The position numbers and the translations under genes were made by a program. From positions 372,001 to 436,000 of the forward strand of contig NZ_JMQM01000001.1 of NCBI RefSeq assembly GCF_000733725.1: a stretch of DNA of 64,000 bases, read 5' to 3'. Position 1 is the stretch's first letter. The number at the start of each line of letters is the position of its first letter. This stretch comes from Nitratireductor basaltis. Its GTDB lineage: Bacteria > Pseudomonadota > Alphaproteobacteria > Rhizobiales > Rhizobiaceae. This document shows, piece after piece, positions 52,388 to 60,228 of this stretch. The notes below the pieces were generated by a model. It did no database searches and was not told the origin of the DNA. It was given only the letters and a program-made list of their open reading frames with translations.

Positions 52388-53670
52388 CGCGACATCACCA
52401 GGTTGGGGAGCCAGGTCGAGATTTCGGGGATCGCGATCACGGCAATCAGCACGAGGGTCAGGCCAATCAGATAGGGCATGGTCGCCTTGGACAGACGCGC
52501 AACGCTGATCTTGGCAATTGACGACACGGCAAACAGGACCATTCCGACGGGCGGGGTGAGGAGACCGACCATGGAGCACATGATCATGATCACCCCGAAC
52601 TGTACCGGATCGATTCCGATCTCGGTGATGATCGGGAGGAACAGCGGGACGGTGAGAACGATCACCGCGATTCCTTCAAGAAACATGCCGAGCAGCAAGA
52701 GGATCAGCACGATGATGGTCAGGATGATCGCGGGATTGTCCGAGAGGGCCAGAAGGCTTCCAACCAGTTGGTTCGGTACGCGTTGGTGGATCAGAAGCCA
52801 ACCAAAGAAGCCGGCTGCAGCGATCACGAACATGACACGGATCGTGTGCACCAGCGTTTCCCAAAGAACCAGGGGCAAGTCGCGCCATTTCAACTCCCGA
52901 TAGACCACCATCGAAAGGAAGAGCGCATAGGCGCTGGCCATGACGCCTGCTTCGGTAGGCGTGAAGGCGCCCCCAAAAATACCGGCAATGATGATCGCAG
53001 GGGTCATCAATGACAGGAATGCGCCGAGAAAGCTCTTCACGATCTCGATCCAGTCAATTCGGTCGCGTCGCGGCATCTTGTTCACGAGGGCGAAGCAATA
53101 CACGGCGATCATCAAGGCAACAGCCATCAGAAGCCCGGGCACCACGCCAGCCAGGAAGAGCTGTCCCACCGAGACGCCGGTAATGGAGGAATACAGTACA
53201 AAGGGGATCGAAGGCGGGAAGACCGGGCCGATCGTGGATGACGCTGCGGTAATTGCGGCAGAAAAGTCCAGGTCGTAGTCTCTGTCGGCCATCGCTTTCA
53301 GTTCGACCTGGCCAAGGCCGGCGGCATCGGCCACCGCTGCTCCAGACATGCCCGAGAAGAACAGTGAGGCCAGCACGTTCACCTGACCCAGTCCGCCTCG
53401 GATATGACCGACACAGGCGTCGGCGAACCGGAAGATGCGCCTGGTTATGCCGCCCGTGTTCATGAGATTTCCGGCCAGAATGAAAAAGGGGATGGCCAGC
53501 AAGGTGAAGCCGGTGGTGGCCGAGAACATGCGTTGGGGCAACATCGCCAGGATATGGAAATCGCCCAGCAGGATGTAGAAGCCCACCGCGGTAAGCCCCA
53601 GGGCAACAGCCACGGGAACGCCGATTATGATAAGTGCGATAAGCACCGCAAGGATGATGAAAGTGGTCAT
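52384..53670 (-). CDS. TRAP transporter large membrane subunit DctM
   Basis: 428 residues, ~12 helices; AIPFFILAGNLMNTGGITRR, FFSGMSGAAVADAAGLGQVE, TAASSTIGPVFPPSIPFVLY and LTPPVGMVLFAVSSI are clear DctM segments. It sits between DctP (upstream) and DctQ (downstream, 4-base overlap). Na+-coupled channel of TRAP transporter 2. Confidence 0.93.
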   Translation of the reverse strand: MTTFIILAVLIALIIIGVPVAVALGLTAVGFYILLGDFHILAMLPQRMFSATTGFTLLAIPFFILAGNLMNTGGITRRIFRFADACVGHIRGGLGQVNVLASLFFSGMSGAAVADAAGLGQVELKAMADRDYDLDFSAAITAASSTIGPVFPPSIPFVLYSSITGVSVGQLFLAGVVPGLLMAVALMIAVYCFALVNKMPRRDRIDWIEIVKSFLGAFLSLMTPAIIIAGIFGGAFTPTEAGVMASAYALFLSMVVYRELKWRDLPLVLWETLVHTIRVMFVIAAAGFFGWLLIHQRVPNQLVGSLLALSDNPAIILTIIVLILLLLGMFLEGIAVIVLTVPLFLPIITEIGIDPVQFGVIMIMCSMVGLLTPPVGMVLFAVSSIAKISVARLSKATMPYLIGLTLVLIAVIAIPEISTWLPNLVMSR

Positions 53671-53686
53671 TGCAAGGCCCGCTGGG

Positions 53687-53710
53687 CGGCAGGGCGCATT
53701 GGCCCTGCCG
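53687..53710 (-). other. mRNA hairpin between DctP and DctM of TRAP 2
   Basis: CGGCAGGGC (53687-53695) pairs perfectly with GCCCTGCCG (53702-53710), 6-base loop. It lies in the 53-base gap after the binding-protein gene on the transcribed strand, with no T run. As after the other two binding-protein genes (17042 and 22362), it may stabilise the binding-protein message or lower expression of the membrane genes. Confidence 0.6.
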
Positions 53711-53723
53711 GCGCTACTGAACG

Positions 53724-54695
53724 CTAGTCGAGGAAACTCAGGAACTTGTCCATGTTCTCCTGGCCCGAATAATCGGCAACGCGTTTGCGTGCAGATTCCA
53801 TCATGGCCGCGAAGGGTTTCAGATCGGGCTCGGTGATCTTCATCCCACGCTCTTTAAGTGCGGCGATTTCCTCAGCTTCCTGCGCAACAACCGCTTCACG
53901 CATGGACTTTGCTGCAGCCTGGCTTTCCTCCCGCAGGATGGTCTGCTGATCCTCGGTAAGCTTGTCCCAGGTGCTCTTGTTGATCACGTGCGTCATGGAA
54001 TTATAGACGTGACGTGTAAGCGCAAGATGCTCCTGAAATTCGTTCAGGTTGTAGTGGTAGATAACGCCGATCGGGTTTTCCTGACCATCGACAACACCCT
54101 GGTTGAGCGCGTTGGGCAACTCGGGAAAGGCAATCTGCGTTGTCGAGGCACCCAGTCCTTCCAATGCGGCAACGATCTGCAATTCCGGCGGGGTGCGAAG
54201 CGTCAGGCCCTTCACATCTTCCGGCTTCTCGATGGGATGGACGCTGTTCGTGATGTTCCTGAAGCCGTATTCCCAGGTCGAGAGCAGAACCAGACCCTTC
54301 TCTTCGATGCGCGGCGCGACCCATTCCTGGAAGGGGCCGTCCAGGACCTGCCATGCCTCTTCGTAGTTGGCGAAGGCAAATGGCGTCATCACGGTGCCAA
54401 AAGCCTTGTCGTATTTGTCCAGACCTCCCTGCGTGGGCAGGTTCATGTCGATCGCGCCCAGAACGGTCTGCTCGAGCTGTTCAGGCGGGGAGCCCAGCTC
54501 GTTTGCCGGATAGATCTCGACCTTCACGGCGCCATCCGTGCGTTTCTCGACATTGGCTGCGAATTGTTCGGCAGCCACGTGACCGGGATGTGTGGCCGCT
54601 GCAAAATGCGCCAGTCTCAAAGTCACTTCCTGCGCATATGCGCCACCCGTGATCGCCAAACCGGCGACGCCGGCCAATAGTATCCTCATCACCAT
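53724..54695 (-). CDS. TRAP transporter periplasmic binding protein DctP
   Basis: 323 residues from ATG 54695 (GGAGGAGG upstream). Signal peptide 1-21 ending AYA, mature start QEVTLRLAHFAAATHPGH. EKPEDVKGLTLRTPPELQ contains the substrate-binding Arg, and NALNQGVVDGQENPI the binding-site loop. Predicted to capture an organic acid for TRAP transporter 2; directly after the beta-hydroxyacid dehydrogenase gene. Confidence 0.92.
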   Translation of the reverse strand: MVMRILLAGVAGLAITGGAYAQEVTLRLAHFAAATHPGHVAAEQFAANVEKRTDGAVKVEIYPANELGSPPEQLEQTVLGAIDMNLPTQGGLDKYDKAFGTVMTPFAFANYEEAWQVLDGPFQEWVAPRIEEKGLVLLSTWEYGFRNITNSVHPIEKPEDVKGLTLRTPPELQIVAALEGLGASTTQIAFPELPNALNQGVVDGQENPIGVIYHYNLNEFQEHLALTRHVYNSMTHVINKSTWDKLTEDQQTILREESQAAAKSMREAVVAQEAEEIAALKERGMKITEPDLKPFAAMMESARKRVADYSGQENMDKFLSFLD

Positions 54696-54738
54696 CTTTT
54701 CCTCCTCCAGTGATGTTCAGAAATTCCTCCGCATTCCG

Positions 54739-55632
54739 CTAGCGCGGCAATTCGGCCTCCACACCCGTAAGCTCCTCATAGGCCTTGATGACCGCCGTAC
54801 ATCCCTCGTCCGCATGACCCATGAGCGACGCCAGCGCATATGTGTTGTGAACGGAACGCGCCATGAAGCCGGGTAGCCCGGCTTTCTCCAGCCATTCGGC
54901 GTAGTAGCGGACATCCTTCTGGGCATTTGCGAGGGACATGTGCGGGGTGAAATCACGCCTCAATGTCAGCTCGCCATAAAGGTCCATCATTCCCGACTTG
55001 CCGCCGGCAGCCGAAATGATTCCGATCACCTTCGTCATGTCGAGGCCTTCCTTGGCAGCGAGCGCGAAGCCCTCGCACCAGGAGGCGACGTTGGCGAATG
55101 CGATGTAGTTGTGGATCAGCTTTAGACGGATGGCATGTCCGGCCGGACCGACATGGAACACGTTTTCCGCATAAGCGGCGAATACGGGCCGCAGGTCTTC
55201 CAGCAGCGCTTCTTCGCCACCGAACAGGACATTGACCTCACCACGATCGGCATGCGCCGGCGTGCGGGTCATCGGGGCTTCCGCATAACGGATGCCTGCT
55301 TCCTCGCAGGCCTTGCGCATGATGTCGACATGTTCGGCAGAGACAGTTGTGTGATCCAGAAAGATCGCGCCCTTGCGCATGGCCGAGAGTGCGCCGTCTT
55401 TGCCCAATGCAAGCGAACGGACCGCTTCTGCAGTGGTCACGCAGACCGCGAAGACATCGCAGTTTGCAGCAATCTTTGATGCCGAGCCGCCATCCGTCGC
55501 GCCCAGTTCGACGGCATCAGCGACCCTTGAAGCGTCAAGATCAGTGACAGCGACCGCATAGCCCTTCGCGCACAGGTTCTTAACGAGACCGCGTCCCATC
55601 CCGCCGAGGCCAACAAATCCGATCCGCAACAC
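54739..55632 (-). CDS. NAD(P)-dependent beta-hydroxyacid dehydrogenase (3-hydroxyisobutyrate/tartronate semialdehyde type)
   Basis: 297 residues from GTG 55632 (GGGAGG upstream). GFVGLGGMGRGLVKNL is the family's cofactor motif (GLGxMGxxM variant with GRGL), followed by the substrate loop DHTTVSAEHVDIM, then IRYAEAPMTRTPAHADRG (normally DAPVSGG), and the catalytic Lys in RLKLIHNYIAF. The altered APMTRTP loop suggests a non-standard substrate. It heads the TRAP 2 operon and faces a ThDP enzyme; carboligase plus semialdehyde reductase recalls the glyoxylate carboligase pathway. Confidence 0.83.
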   Translation of the reverse strand: MLRIGFVGLGGMGRGLVKNLCAKGYAVAVTDLDASRVADAVELGATDGGSASKIAANCDVFAVCVTTAEAVRSLALGKDGALSAMRKGAIFLDHTTVSAEHVDIMRKACEEAGIRYAEAPMTRTPAHADRGEVNVLFGGEEALLEDLRPVFAAYAENVFHVGPAGHAIRLKLIHNYIAFANVASWCEGFALAAKEGLDMTKVIGIISAAGGKSGMMDLYGELTLRRDFTPHMSLANAQKDVRYYAEWLEKAGLPGFMARSVHNTYALASLMGHADEGCTAVIKAYEELTGVEAELPR

Positions 55633-55662
55633 TAGGCTCTCCTCCCTCTGAAAGTCGCCATA

Positions 55663-55690
55663 GAGTTATCAGTCGTCAGTTGTCTGTCAA
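55663..55690 (-). promoter_or_regulatory. Predicted sigma70-type promoter of the dehydrogenase/TRAP 2 operon
   Basis: Read on the minus strand: TTGACA (perfect -35, 55690-55685), 16-base spacer and TAACTC (55668-55663). The palindrome at 55677-55693 covers its -35 element, so bound regulator would block this promoter. Confidence 0.55.
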
Positions 55691-55693
55691 CTG
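55677..55693. promoter_or_regulatory. Candidate GntR operator (17-base palindrome)
   Basis: CAGTTG-TCTGT-CAACTG, a perfect 6-bp inverted repeat with a 5-base spacer, in the divergent gap between the TRAP 2 operon (minus) and the GntR/ThDP operon (plus). Position suggests it is the site for the GntR protein encoded at 55777. Confidence 0.6.
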
Positions 55694-55776
55694 GTTGCCT
55701 GAAAGTTTGTTTTGGGATAGCAAGGCAGACGAGAGTTTCTTAGAAGGTCCGCACAAATGATGATGCGGAGTCGATG

Positions 55777-56517
55777 ATGAGCAAAACGGCACTGTTTGAA
55801 ACCATAGATCGTCCAAGGCGGCTTCCGGACGAGGTTGCGGCTGCGATCAATGCAGCGATCGAGAGCGGGAAACTGCGTCCGGGAGACCGTCTCCCCACCG
55901 AGGCGGCATTGTCGGAAACCTTTGGTGTCGCCCGTACCGTCGTTCGCGAGGCCATTTCGCTTTTGCGTTATGACGGTGTTGTGGACTCACGCCGCGGCGT
56001 GGGCGCCTTCATCACCGATACCGGCACCCGTTCGGCATTTCGCATCAGTCCGTCGTGTTTCGAGAAGCGCAAGCAGATTATCCAGCTTCTGCAGCTGCGC
56101 ACCGGCGTGCAGGCGGGCGCGTCCGCACTGGCGGCCGAAAATCGCAGTGACGCGCAACTTGAGGAAATCACTGCGCAATTCTCGGAAATGGAGCGCACCG
56201 ATGCGCTCGGGCCCGATAAGGCACTGGAAGCGCGCGTGGATGCAGAGCTTCTGTTCTACCGGAAGATCACGGAGGCATCAGCCAACGAGTATTATGTCGA
56301 GGTAACCGGCATGATCGAAAAAAACATCCAGGAAAATCTGCGTTCCGCGTTCCTGAAGAATGCAGCCGCTTCCGAATTCGGTCCCCACATCCTGGATGAA
56401 CATCGCGCGGTGCTGGAGGCCATAAAGAACGGTGATGCCGAAAAGGCTCGCCAGGCCGCCCGCAGCCGATTTGAGAGGGCCGCCGAGCGTCTCGCCGCCC
56501 GCGAAGATTTCGCCTAA
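55777..56517 (+). CDS. GntR-family regulator, FCD subfamily
   Basis: 246 residues from ATG 55777 (GGAG, 6-base spacing; ATG 55774 is adjacent). Winged helix ~12-75 with DRLPTEAALSETFGVARTVV, REAISLLRYDGVV and SRRGVGAFIT; the FCD domain has VDAELLFYRKITEAS, in which the usual His of DxxFH is replaced by Phe-Tyr, and DEHRAVLEAIKNGD. That missing His may change metal binding. It probably represses the divergent TRAP 2 operon and its own operon with the ThDP enzyme. Confidence 0.87.
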   Translation: MSKTALFETIDRPRRLPDEVAAAINAAIESGKLRPGDRLPTEAALSETFGVARTVVREAISLLRYDGVVDSRRGVGAFITDTGTRSAFRISPSCFEKRKQIIQLLQLRTGVQAGASALAAENRSDAQLEEITAQFSEMERTDALGPDKALEARVDAELLFYRKITEASANEYYVEVTGMIEKNIQENLRSAFLKNAAASEFGPHILDEHRAVLEAIKNGDAEKARQAARSRFERAAERLAAREDFA

Positions 56518-56535
56518 CATTCGAAAGCTACTTCC

Positions 56536-58185
56536 ATGATCGATTCCATGCCTGGCCATGGTGGCCAAGTCCTCGTGCGCGCACTGCAGGCGCAAGGTGT
56601 CGACCGTGTATTCTGCATCCCCGGGGAAAGCTATCTGGCCGCCCTTGACGGGCTGTATGATTCCGGCATCGACACGATAGTCGCCCGCAATGAGGGCGGG
56701 GCGGCGATGATGGCCGAGGCGGATGGAAAGGTCACGGGAAAGCCCGGCGTAGCCTTTGTGACCCGTGGTCCGGGCGCAACCAATGCCTCCTGCGGTGTCC
56801 ATGTGGCTTTCCAGGATTCCACACCCATGATCCTGTTCGTCGGGCAGGTTGCTTCCGATCAGCGCGATCGGGAGGCCTTCCAGGAAGTCGATTACCGGGC
56901 CATGTATGCGCCACTTGCAAAGTGGGTTGCCGAAATCGATCGTGTTGATCGCATTCCCGAATATGTGAGCCACGCTTTCCATGTTGCGCAATCGGGGCGC
57001 CCCGGTCCGGTGGTGCTTGCGCTTCCGGAAGATGTTCTGTCTGCACCTTGCGAGGCCGCAGTTACCGCCCCGGCAACTCTGCCATCGGGCAAGGCAAGCG
57101 AGGCGGATATAGCGGCAATCCGTGCCAGGCTCGCGGAGGCAGAGCGTCCGCTCATCATCGCCGGCGGTGGGGGCTGGTCGCGAGAAGCGGGCGAGGCGCT
57201 TGGACGTTTCGCCAAAGCGAACGCCATTCCGGTGGCTGCATCCTTCCGGTGCCAGGACTATCTCGACAACCGGCACCCGAACTATGTCGGTGATGTCGGC
57301 ATCGGCATCAATCCTGCCTTGGCTGAACGCGTGCGTTCTGCAGACCTGATCGTGGCGCTCGGTGCGCGATTGGGTGAAATGACCACCAGCGGCTACACGC
57401 TTCTGACCCCGCCGCAGCCGCAGCAGTCACTGGTGCATGTCCATCCCGATCCATCCGAGCTGGGACGCGTCTACCGACCGGAACTCGCGGTTGCTGCACG
57501 AGCGGGTGAGGTAATCTGCCAATTGGCCGAGACAGCCAGCCTGCCACACGCGGGAAAAGAAGCGTGGCTTGAGGAGGCAAGGGCCGATTATGCGAGATGG
57601 CAGGAGCTGGTCGATACGCCCGGAGACCTGCGGATGGAGCGTGTCATCGACCATCTCAACCGGGTTTTGCCCGATGATGCAGTGCTGACAAATGGTGCCG
57701 GCAATTATTCCGCCTGGCTTCATCGCTACTATAAATATCGCGGCTGGCGCACCCAGCTTGCACCAACCAGCGGCACCATGGGCTATGGTCTTCCAGCTGC
57801 AATAGCAGCCAAGCTCAGATCGCCCGAGCGCGATGTGATCTGTCTTGCTGGTGATGGCTGCTTCCAGATGGTCTCGCAGGAGTTTGGCACGGCGTGCCAA
57901 TATGGCGCGAACATCATCGTTCTGATCTCCAACAATGGCATGTATGGGACGATCCGCATGCACCAGGAGCGCCACTATCCCGGAAGACCTTCGGGCACTG
58001 CCATGGTCAATCCGGATTTCGCCATGCTTGCCAAATCCTATGGAGCATTCGGTGCGACCGTGACACGCGACGAAGAGTTCCCCGCAGTTTTTGACGAGGC
58101 TCGCGCTTCGGGGAGGCCAGCAATCCTGGATCTTCGGGTATCGCCGGAAGCGCTGTCGCCCAAGCTGAGATTGCAGTTGAAGTAG
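56536..58185 (+). CDS. Thiamine diphosphate-dependent enzyme (acetolactate synthase-like)
   Basis: 549 residues. Catalytic Glu is E53 (VARNEGGAAMMAEADGK); ThDP/Mg motif begins GDGCFQM (about residue 439) and ends SNNGMYG. PGATNASCGVHVAFQDSTPM and SGTMGYGLPAAIAAKL are the usual conserved stretches. Glyoxylate carboligase lacks the Glu, so this is not a classical Gcl, despite the neighbouring semialdehyde-type dehydrogenase. It is not obviously related to biosynthetic IlvB, since no small subunit follows. Substrate unknown; 18 bases after the GntR gene. Confidence 0.86.
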   Translation: MIDSMPGHGGQVLVRALQAQGVDRVFCIPGESYLAALDGLYDSGIDTIVARNEGGAAMMAEADGKVTGKPGVAFVTRGPGATNASCGVHVAFQDSTPMILFVGQVASDQRDREAFQEVDYRAMYAPLAKWVAEIDRVDRIPEYVSHAFHVAQSGRPGPVVLALPEDVLSAPCEAAVTAPATLPSGKASEADIAAIRARLAEAERPLIIAGGGGWSREAGEALGRFAKANAIPVAASFRCQDYLDNRHPNYVGDVGIGINPALAERVRSADLIVALGARLGEMTTSGYTLLTPPQPQQSLVHVHPDPSELGRVYRPELAVAARAGEVICQLAETASLPHAGKEAWLEEARADYARWQELVDTPGDLRMERVIDHLNRVLPDDAVLTNGAGNYSAWLHRYYKYRGWRTQLAPTSGTMGYGLPAAIAAKLRSPERDVICLAGDGCFQMVSQEFGTACQYGANIIVLISNNGMYGTIRMHQERHYPGRPSGTAMVNPDFAMLAKSYGAFGATVTRDEEFPAVFDEARASGRPAILDLRVSPEALSPKLRLQLK

Positions 58186-58365
58186 TGGCTGGCGCAAGTC
58201 AGAGGCTGAATCCCGGTACTCAGCCCCAATCTATGTCGATCATGTGCGTCAGAATTGCAGAGTGCGCAGCTTTAGGGGCAGATGTAGTGTCTGATTGATC
58301 ATCACTGCCTCTGCAACAGGCTGGATTGTTCCCAAGATTTGCGGGCATGCTCCTCACATGGAGGT

Positions 58366-58848
58366 TTAGATAGGCGAGTACCGGAGATTGCAACGGACTA
58401 CAATGCTGCCTATTCCGGTGTCTTGGCGGCGCTGATCGATTACGATTTGATGGCCTGAAGCAACCCAGCCATGAAAGTCTGTCCTTGTTGTGAGAAAATC
58501 GAATTTTGAAGATATCTTCCGGTCGGACTCGGTGCGAACCTGGGCGCGGGAATCCTCCCAGAGTGAGGCCTCGTCTGTGGGCTGGGGCGTTGTTGGAACC
58601 GGAATGATCGCAACGAGACGCGGCTGACCGATGCGCCCTGTCTGAATCTGCTCCCGCGCCAGTTGGAATGCGTCACTGAGCGCATTTGCCGGAGCTCCGC
58701 AGATCGTAAGCCCTTTTTCCTCGGCGAGAGAAACCAGCCTCTCGGCCTCCCTGACCGACATAGCCAGCGGCTTCTCGCAATAGACGTGCTTTCCTGCTTC
58801 CAGAGCGGCCTGATTGATCAGGAAATGGCTCTGCTTGATGTTACTAGC
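58366..58848 (-). pseudogene. Truncated Gfo/Idh/MocA-family oxidoreductase
   Basis: Reading the minus strand from about 58848, the frame gives SNIKQSHFLINQAALEAG, then KHVYCEKPLAM and SVREAERLVSLAEEKGL, the central catalytic-Lys region (EKP) of a Gfo/Idh/MocA dehydrogenase. The N-terminal Rossmann half is missing, and after about RIGQPRLV the similarity fades, with the frame ending at 58366. No start codon or ribosome site fits. The break at ~58848 lies next to a tRNA-like fragment, so the gene was probably cut by an insertion or deletion. Confidence 0.75.
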
Positions 58849-58858
58849 TTGCTTCTGA

Positions 58859-58890
58859 TGGTAGCGGAGGAGGGATTCTGACCTCCGACC
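58859..58890 (-). repeat. tRNA 3'-end-like fragment (possible attachment-site scar)
   Basis: On the minus strand the 32 bases end in CCTCCTCCGCTACCA, preceded by GGTCGGAGGTCAGAATC. This resembles the T-arm, acceptor 3' strand and CCA of an alphaproteobacterial tRNA-Met(CAU) as I remember it, with a damaged T-loop (TCAGAAT for TTCGAAT). No anticodon arm or 5' half is present. Such 3' fragments are left by tRNA-targeted integrative elements. The match is from memory and needs checking. Confidence 0.4.
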
Positions 58891-59157
58891 GTGGTTTCAG
58901 TCGCTGTTTCAGAGCGAAATCTCGATACCCTCGCGGATGAGACATGTAGGTTTGTACGGCCGTTTCCAGTGTGGATCAAGCCGTGAACGCACCGCCGTAG
59001 TTCGTGCCGCTTACCCGGAGGAGGCCTTTCCAACTACCAATGAAGCTGAAGCCAGGCGCTGGTCGCGATCAGGGGGCAGGCCAGATGGAAGCTGGTCTCG
59101 ACGCAGGCTGCGGCTGAAGAATTCGCGGGGCACCGCTGATACCGCAGCTAAAGATGA
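58891..59157. other. Intergenic debris without a recognisable gene
   Basis: About 270 bases between the tRNA-like fragment and the Gfo/Idh gene. Short frames on both strands have no family I recognise and no ribosome sites. No terminal inverted repeats or target duplications of an insertion sequence were seen. Confidence 0.4.
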
Positions 59158-60228
59158 TCAAACGACCACGACCCCACCGGCATGAAGGCTTCGATCAACG
59201 GCTTCAGCCAGTCTGATGCAGCCGATGACCGATCGGCCGCCGGGATAACGCCCTTCAACGTCTTGTCCTGCGCGATGGGCATCGACCACGTCGATGAAAT
59301 GCCGGATCGCTTCGAAGGTATATCCCTCTGTCACCGGACCGTGCAGCGGGTGGTCATATTCCAGGGTACTGAACGGGTTTGAGACGGCACTTCTGTTCTG
59401 GGAGCCGTAAGCGGCGAAGCTCCCTCTATCTTGGCTGTCTATCTCCGCAATCCCTTCGCTGCCGATCATTCTCAATCCCTGGTTCACGATCGAGGGGAAG
59501 CAGTCGGGTAGTATCCAGCTGAAGCCATAGGCTGCCGTGAAGCCATTCTCGTAGCGTACATGAGCCTGGATACTGTCCCATATATCCGGCAGCCCTGCCT
59601 GATGCAGCACGCCTTTCTGTCCCGTGGCCCAGACCTCGACAGGCTCAAGATCGGTGAGCCATCCGATCAGATCGTAAAAATTGATGCCGAGGAACCAGGA
59701 GGGGGAGGATAGCGAAGCCCAGTTTTTCAGCCAGAGTTTCGGCACCTCGATGCGATCTTCCATATGGATCGCTGCGTGATGCAGCCTGCCGAGGTGACCG
59801 GAAATGATGTCCTGCCTGAGCCGGATATGGGCCGGATCGAAGCGCTTGTGCATGTCGACGTAGAGTACAAGCCCCGCCTCACGAAATTGCTCCACCAGCT
59901 GTTCTGCCCGTTGTGAACGGACATCCAGCGGCTTTTCCGTCATGACGTGAAGCCCATTGGCAAGAGCAGACGTAATCGGCTCATGGTGCAGGTGATCAGG
60001 GGTTGCTATGGCGACTGCATCGAGCGAGGTGTTGGCGATCATCGCCTCAGCGCTTTCGAATGCCGCCAACCCAAATCTCTCCGCTGCCCCTGAGCGGGTT
60101 TTCTCGTCAGGATCTGCGACCGCTGCAAGAACGATCCTGTCCCTGCGTGCTTCGACTGACAGGCATTTGAGAATATGCGTCCCATATGTGCCGCAGCCGA
60201 TCACCCCGATACGCAGTTTCTCAGGCAT
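59158..60228 (-). CDS. Gfo/Idh/MocA-family oxidoreductase
   Basis: 356 residues. Rossmann motif GVIGCGTYGTHI at residues ~8-19, then IATPDHLHHEPI and TEKPLDV with the catalytic Lys of the family. The C-terminal sheet domain has DMHKRFDPAHI and WFLGINFYDLIGWL. It oxidises or reduces a sugar, amino sugar or inositol-like compound with NAD(P). Its start overlaps the nagA end by 8 bases, so it belongs to the amino-sugar operon; a dehydrogenase acting on an amino sugar before deacetylation is possible. Confidence 0.85.
   Translation of the reverse strand: MPEKLRIGVIGCGTYGTHILKCLSVEARRDRIVLAAVADPDEKTRSGAAERFGLAAFESAEAMIANTSLDAVAIATPDHLHHEPITSALANGLHVMTEKPLDVRSQRAEQLVEQFREAGLVLYVDMHKRFDPAHIRLRQDIISGHLGRLHHAAIHMEDRIEVPKLWLKNWASLSSPSWFLGINFYDLIGWLTDLEPVEVWATGQKGVLHQAGLPDIWDSIQAHVRYENGFTAAYGFSWILPDCFPSIVNQGLRMIGSEGIAEIDSQDRGSFAAYGSQNRSAVSNPFSTLEYDHPLHGPVTEGYTFEAIRHFIDVVDAHRAGQDVEGRYPGGRSVIGCIRLAEAVDRSLHAGGVVVV

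Noticed and set aside
58321-58458. Short plus-strand frame ending VPEIATDYNAAYSGVLAALI
   Set aside because: It recalls the C-terminal end of some glycoside hydrolases, but it is too short, has no upstream coding sequence and I could not tie it to a family.
58859-58890. Intact tRNA gene
   Set aside because: Only a 3'-end-like piece is present; no acceptor 5' strand, D-arm or anticodon arm precedes it, and the T-loop is damaged.
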